The notes below the pieces were generated by a model. It saw nothing but the letters and a program-made list of their open reading frames with translations. It was not told where the DNA came from and made no database searches. Positions 29,283-32,609 of a stretch of 32,609 nt of DNA are shown in pieces; position 1 is the first letter of the stretch; the number at the start of each line of letters is the position of its first letter. A program made the position numbers and the translations under genes. This DNA is from VBAS01 sp965652775. Lineage in GTDB: Bacteria > Bacteroidota > Bacteroidia > Chitinophagales > Chitinophagaceae. The stretch covers positions 1 through 32,609 of the forward strand of contig CBFGXP010000014.1 of the NCBI GenBank assembly GCA_965652775.1. The letters run 5' to 3'.

Positions 29283-30344
29283 TTAATATTGCCAGAGATT
29301 TTGTTCATAATTAAAGATCTTGTCCTTTGTATTATCTCCTTCAAGCAACCTGAGGATTGGATCATTGATCAAGTTCCTGATCATCTTGTTCATCGGGTTA
29401 TCAAGAGTAGATTTGATGATATAGCTACTAAACATTCTGGCTTCAAACAACTCTTCCCATGTCATCCGGCTCATACCCATATTCTTTGGATTATACACTT
29501 CATATCCTGCCAATACCCCACGAACATCGGGATAATAGATCCAAAACAATGGACTAGTTCCTCTTTCAGTTATACCATCAGGGGCAAGCTGAGTCTTACA
29601 TGGAGCAATGCCAAGTATTCTTACAAACATGCGGCTTGCTTCACGATCAAAAACCCATTCTTCTTTAATTCTGAATTTAACTATGTCATCAGGATTTAAC
29701 TTATTACAATTGACAACGTATTTGGTAATCTTTGTAGGATCATTTAGGTCATAAACGGCAGTTGTATCACACAAACCTCCCCCACCACTAACCGCTTTTT
29801 CGAAACTAGCTGAATCAAGAAAAGTTGTGAATCTATCATCATCAGCGCTGAATGCAATAGCATTACCTTTCTTTAATTCCTCCTTTACAGCTTTTACCAA
29901 TATGCTTACAAAACGCTGATCACCGTTATCGTCATTCGCCTGGTAACGGAACGGGAGATTTATTTTCTCACGGATATCAATTTCTCTCCATACACGTTGC
30001 GTATACAAGGCATCGTCTGCTCTCAGAAATTCGTAATCAAGCGGAATACGTTGCTTGAACATTCGCCTTTCAACAGCTCCATCATTTCTGAGGGAAGCAC
30101 GAGTGGTATCATTAAACCCACCAACCTGAGGGGCCAATTCAATGGGCACATTGCCATAGGGATTATAGCTTCCAACGCTGGCAGGATTAGTATTTTGCTG
30201 AACATTCTGCTGTTGGGTACCCGTCGTATCGGGTCTTTGCTGACTACCCCTGGTGGCTCTGCCACGGCGTTGCGCATCGGCGAGTGTAGCAACACTTATT
30301 AGTCCAGCAGAAAAGATCAGGCATTTAAAAAATTGATATCTCAT
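29283..30344 (-). CDS. gldN: Gliding motility / type IX secretion protein GldN (PorN)
   Basis: This 353-residue exported protein is part of the periplasmic GldK-GldN ring under the outer membrane in the type IX secretion system. It has a signal peptide (FKCLIFSAGLISVATLADA, cleavage near residue 24), then an Arg- and Gln-rich low-complexity linker (QRRGRATRGSQQ, TQQQNVQQN) of about 40 residues. The GldN domain begins around ERRMFKQRIPLDYEFLRADDALYTQR-like sequence (LRADDALY core) and includes REIDIREKINLPFRY, IKEEWVFDREASRMFVRILG, SPLFWIYYPDVR and MTWEELFEARMFSSYI. It starts 7 bases after gldM, so the two are surely co-transcribed. A terminator closes the operon. Confidence 0.95.
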   Translation of the reverse strand: MRYQFFKCLIFSAGLISVATLADAQRRGRATRGSQQRPDTTGTQQQNVQQNTNPASVGSYNPYGNVPIELAPQVGGFNDTTRASLRNDGAVERRMFKQRIPLDYEFLRADDALYTQRVWREIDIREKINLPFRYQANDDNGDQRFVSILVKAVKEELKKGNAIAFSADDDRFTTFLDSASFEKAVSGGGGLCDTTAVYDLNDPTKITKYVVNCNKLNPDDIVKFRIKEEWVFDREASRMFVRILGIAPCKTQLAPDGITERGTSPLFWIYYPDVRGVLAGYEVYNPKNMGMSRMTWEELFEARMFSSYIIKSTLDNPMNKMIRNLINDPILRLLEGDNTKDKIFNYEQNLWQY

Positions 30345-30351
30345 TTCTCTA

Positions 30352-31884
30352 TTATTTCAAATTATAAATAAGCGGAGTAAGCTTCCTTCTCCTACCGTCG
30401 GGTCCTACGGCATAAATATCCTCAATTGTGATAAAAGATCCGGGTCTTGCCTTACTCACAATATTTCTTGCTTCATTCCATTCCGCTCCGGTATTATTTG
30501 CTTCGATAATATCTTCAAACCCTGCCCCATCACCCGTTATGCGGAAACTGGTAACATTAAATTGGGTTTTATAGTAGAAGTTCTCTACCATAGCCCTTAC
30601 ACCTGCCTGGCTTTTAAAATATGCCGCTGGAATATTACCACTCTTATTAGTTCCGATCATTGGCGTAGGATCAGGAATTGAACGAACACGGAATTGAACA
30701 TTTGTAGTTTTTCCATCAGGTGTTTGAACTGAAATAACACAATCATCAGTTTCCTGTGATACCCTTACGGTACGCTTTGCACCACCACCACTCATCACAC
30801 CACCACCACCTCTTATTGATGCTTTTATTTGATCAACGCTACCGCTACCAGAAATAGTAACAGGATTATCAACACCGATAAATAATACGTTCATATTATC
30901 AAGCTGAACAGCTGCACTGGATTGACCAACTACATAGTCAACTGTTTTTGTAATATTCTGAACTTTTCCATCTTGGTCCGTGTAAGTTATTACAACAGGT
31001 ATTGAATTACTGCCAAGCCTATCTGCTTTAAATTTATAGTGTGCAGCGCCGTCTTCTCCGAGAGCAACCCTTTGCCCACCAATAGAGATCTGGGGAGTAA
31101 TTGCTTTACTGAAACCGCCTACACCTGCAGTTATTTCAATTTCCTGACCTGGTAATGCATTTGTTGTATTAGCAATTGCGAGGGCTGCAAATGCATCTTG
31201 CCTGTATATAACTTTGCCAACTTGCTCGTGGCAAAAGGTTACGACCTTATTCTCGGTAGTTTTTACATCATTCTGAAACTTACTCAAAATGGTTAAGGCT
31301 GCTACAGTTGGTACCATTCTGAAATAAGCAGCTTCCCAAGTGTTGTTACCTTTATTTTGTGTCTTGGGTCTTTCCAAATGAACAGGAATCGATTTTGAAA
31401 ATTCATTTGTAATCAAAGGATCTATTCCAAGAATGTCAGCCTTATACTTGGTCAAACTTGCAAGAAGTTTTTTACCTTCTCCGTGCTCAACCATCAATCT
31501 CGTAGCAATATCAAGATTGTCATCTTTATAAGCTGAATCGCTTTTAGTACGCTTTGAATAGTCAGCTCCTGCTTCAGTTAGTATTTTGTCTTTCAGTCCC
31601 TGGATGTAAGTATTTAAGACAGTAGTTAAATCCTGAGCCTGTTTTGCTTTTTGATACCAGATGTTTGCTTTTTCAGCAGTGCCTGGATCTTTCTTTTTTT
31701 CTTCAAGAGATGTCATCACATCCGAAGTAGATTGATTCACTACTCTGTTCGTCTCTTCAAGACTATTGTTAACCGTTTTAAAGGCATTAAGGATCTCGGA
31801 TGATACGTTGAGTGCCAGCAGGGCTGTTAGCACCAGGTACATCATATTGATCATCTTTTGCCGGGGCTCACGAGGTAAAGCCAT
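30352..31884 (-). CDS. gldM: Gliding motility / type IX secretion protein GldM (PorM)
   Basis: This 510-residue inner-membrane protein forms, with GldL, the proton-driven motor of the type IX secretion system and reaches across the periplasm to the GldKN ring. The conserved N-terminus MALPREPRQKMINMMYLVL leads into one membrane helix (about 13-33, MMYLVLTALLALNVSSEIL). A coiled-coil-like helical domain (about 35-220) and several beta-sandwich domains follow (for example QISIGGQRVALGEDGAAHY near 270 and the C-terminal part ending TPLIYNLK), as expected for the four-domain dimer. The length is typical. It lies 105 bases after gldL, with a small hairpin in the gap, and 7 bases before gldN. Confidence 0.96.
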   Translation of the reverse strand: MALPREPRQKMINMMYLVLTALLALNVSSEILNAFKTVNNSLEETNRVVNQSTSDVMTSLEEKKKDPGTAEKANIWYQKAKQAQDLTTVLNTYIQGLKDKILTEAGADYSKRTKSDSAYKDDNLDIATRLMVEHGEGKKLLASLTKYKADILGIDPLITNEFSKSIPVHLERPKTQNKGNNTWEAAYFRMVPTVAALTILSKFQNDVKTTENKVVTFCHEQVGKVIYRQDAFAALAIANTTNALPGQEIEITAGVGGFSKAITPQISIGGQRVALGEDGAAHYKFKADRLGSNSIPVVITYTDQDGKVQNITKTVDYVVGQSSAAVQLDNMNVLFIGVDNPVTISGSGSVDQIKASIRGGGGVMSGGGAKRTVRVSQETDDCVISVQTPDGKTTNVQFRVRSIPDPTPMIGTNKSGNIPAAYFKSQAGVRAMVENFYYKTQFNVTSFRITGDGAGFEDIIEANNTGAEWNEARNIVSKARPGSFITIEDIYAVGPDGRRRKLTPLIYNLK

Positions 31885-31901
31885 GACGTTTATGGTTTTT
31901 C

Positions 31902-31920
31902 GTCCCGACTTTATCGGGAC
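31902..31920 (-). repeat. Perfect hairpin between gldL and gldM
   Basis: Seven-base arms GTCCCGA/TCGGGAC enclose a 5-base loop in the 105-base gap between gldL and gldM. No T-run follows on the - strand, so it is unlikely to be a full terminator. It may stabilise the mRNA or be a short dispersed palindrome; the arm sequence TCCCG/CGGGA also occurs in the terminator at 26602. Confidence 0.5.
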
Positions 31921-31989
31921 TGGTTATTAAATGGTGACAAAGATCACGGATACGGATTTCGAGTCTATAAAACGAAATCTTTAATATTT

Positions 31990-32609
31990 CTATGCTCTTC
32001 CTTGCATTGCACTTAGCATGTTACCATAGATCTGGTTCAACTTACCAAGATTGCCTGCCAGTGTTGAGATCTGATCATGTGCTTTTTTAGCATCATCCAC
32101 ACTGCCTGACATCGCATCTGACGCTTGTACAAGGTTGTTATAAAACCTGTTCATAGCTTTCAGGTGATTGTTGGTATCCTGGAGTTCCAGTTCGTAAATG
32201 GTATTTAAAGAAGAAAGATTTTTTGTAAGCACTTGTACCTGCTCATGAAATTGCTTAGTGCCTTCAGCCGCATTATTAAAATGCTGAACTGTGCTTGACG
32301 CACTTACGTAAGCTTCTTTCATTTGACCCAAAGCAACTGCAGCTTCACGGGTTTTTGCAGAGTAATCGTTAGTGGCTGCAATAGCATCACCAACATCGCT
32401 CATTTTATCTACAGTAGTACCGAGTTTTTTAAAATTCTCGCCCAGACGACCAAGATTAGCTGGCGTAATATCGGCTGCTGACAACATATCTTCCAACTTG
32501 GTCAACGCCGGATTACCATTTGCTCCCGGTAACGTAAGCGGAGTAGGTTTAAAATTAGGATCAATGTCAGGATGTACATTGATATCAGGGAAATAACGCT
32601 GCCAATGTG
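31990..32609 (-). CDS. gldL: Gliding motility / type IX secretion protein GldL (PorL), C-terminal part
   Basis: The frame is open to the window edge, so this is the last 205 residues plus stop of a longer gene; the 5' end with the two membrane helices lies outside. The visible sequence starts HWQRYFPDINVHPDIDPNF, a proline-rich stretch typical of the link after the GldL transmembrane hairpin, and continues into a long cytosolic coiled-coil-like region (LTKLEDMLSAADITPANLG to the end, SAMQGRA). GldL is the inner-membrane motor partner of GldM. A TTG at 32505 could mimic a start, but the upstream residues are family-like. gldK is expected upstream, beyond the window. Confidence 0.92.
   Translation of the reverse strand, partial: HWQRYFPDINVHPDIDPNFKPTPLTLPGANGNPALTKLEDMLSAADITPANLGRLGENFKKLGTTVDKMSDVGDAIAATNDYSAKTREAAVALGQMKEAYVSASSTVQHFNNAAEGTKQFHEQVQVLTKNLSSLNTIYELELQDTNNHLKAMNRFYNNLVQASDAMSGSVDDAKKAHDQISTLAGNLGKLNQIYGNMLSAMQGRA

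Noticed and set aside
32372..32596. 74-codon open frame opposite gldL at the window edge
   Set aside because: It is antisense to family-like GldL sequence.
1..32609. Mobile element, prophage, toxin-antitoxin or defence island
   Set aside because: I see no transposase, integrase, phage, toxin or defence-type gene, and base usage looks even across the window.

Overview
The window is a chromosomal segment of a Bacteroidota bacterium, most likely from the Chitinophagaceae or a close relative. The evidence is the gldL-gldM-gldN block and gldB of gliding motility and type IX secretion, lipoproteins with Bacteroidota-style lipoboxes, few Shine-Dalgarno sequences, several TAnnTTTG-type -7 promoter boxes, DUF4783 next to nadC, and a moderate A+T content. 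I see no rRNA, tRNA, CRISPR array, transposase, phage gene or plasmid gene, and no gene-free stretch longer than 300 bases. This looks like core chromosome with a few lineage-specific insertions.

Layout. Bases 1-4497 hold a glycerol operon on the + strand: glpK, glpD, glpF, then an exported RidA-like protein one base after glpF. Bases 4520-9258 (- strand) hold a class III aminotransferase followed by a very large exported TraB/GumN-type protein. Bases 9259-9504 are a mosaic of three kinds of intergenic repeat, one of which also lies upstream of glpK. Bases 9505-10735 (+) carry a gamma-carbonic anhydrase family protein, a small lipoprotein and an unknown protein. Bases 10761-13741 hold isocitrate dehydrogenase (-), apaG (+) and gldB (-). 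Bases 13839-20489 hold nadE (+), a lipoprotein (-), rsgA (+), then nadC with an overlapping SUI1/YciH-like gene and a DUF4783 gene (-), and gpmI (+). Bases 20506-24416 (+) form a probable haem/iron cluster: a CxxCH haem-binding protein, a membrane-anchored unknown, a TonB-dependent receptor of haemoglobin/haem type and a PepSY-like membrane protein. Bases 24547-26572 (+) encode an ECF sigma factor and a partner that appears to span both membranes. Bases 26672-29089 (+) hold a lipoprotein and uvrC. Bases 29283-32609 (-) hold gldN, gldM and the 3' part of gldL, which runs off the window.

The most interesting system is the ECF sigma factor with its partner. The partner has a short cytosolic N-terminus, one inner-membrane helix, a long polar linker and a C-terminal beta-barrel-like domain. 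This matches the dual membrane-spanning anti-sigma factors recently described in Bacteroides, here in what looks like a Chitinophagaceae-type genome. Other leads are the repeat mosaic and its intrusion into gene ends, a TraB/GumN protein with about 880 extra residues, an isocitrate dehydrogenase whose cofactor residues predict NAD+, and promoter boxes lying almost on the start codon (possible leaderless mRNAs).
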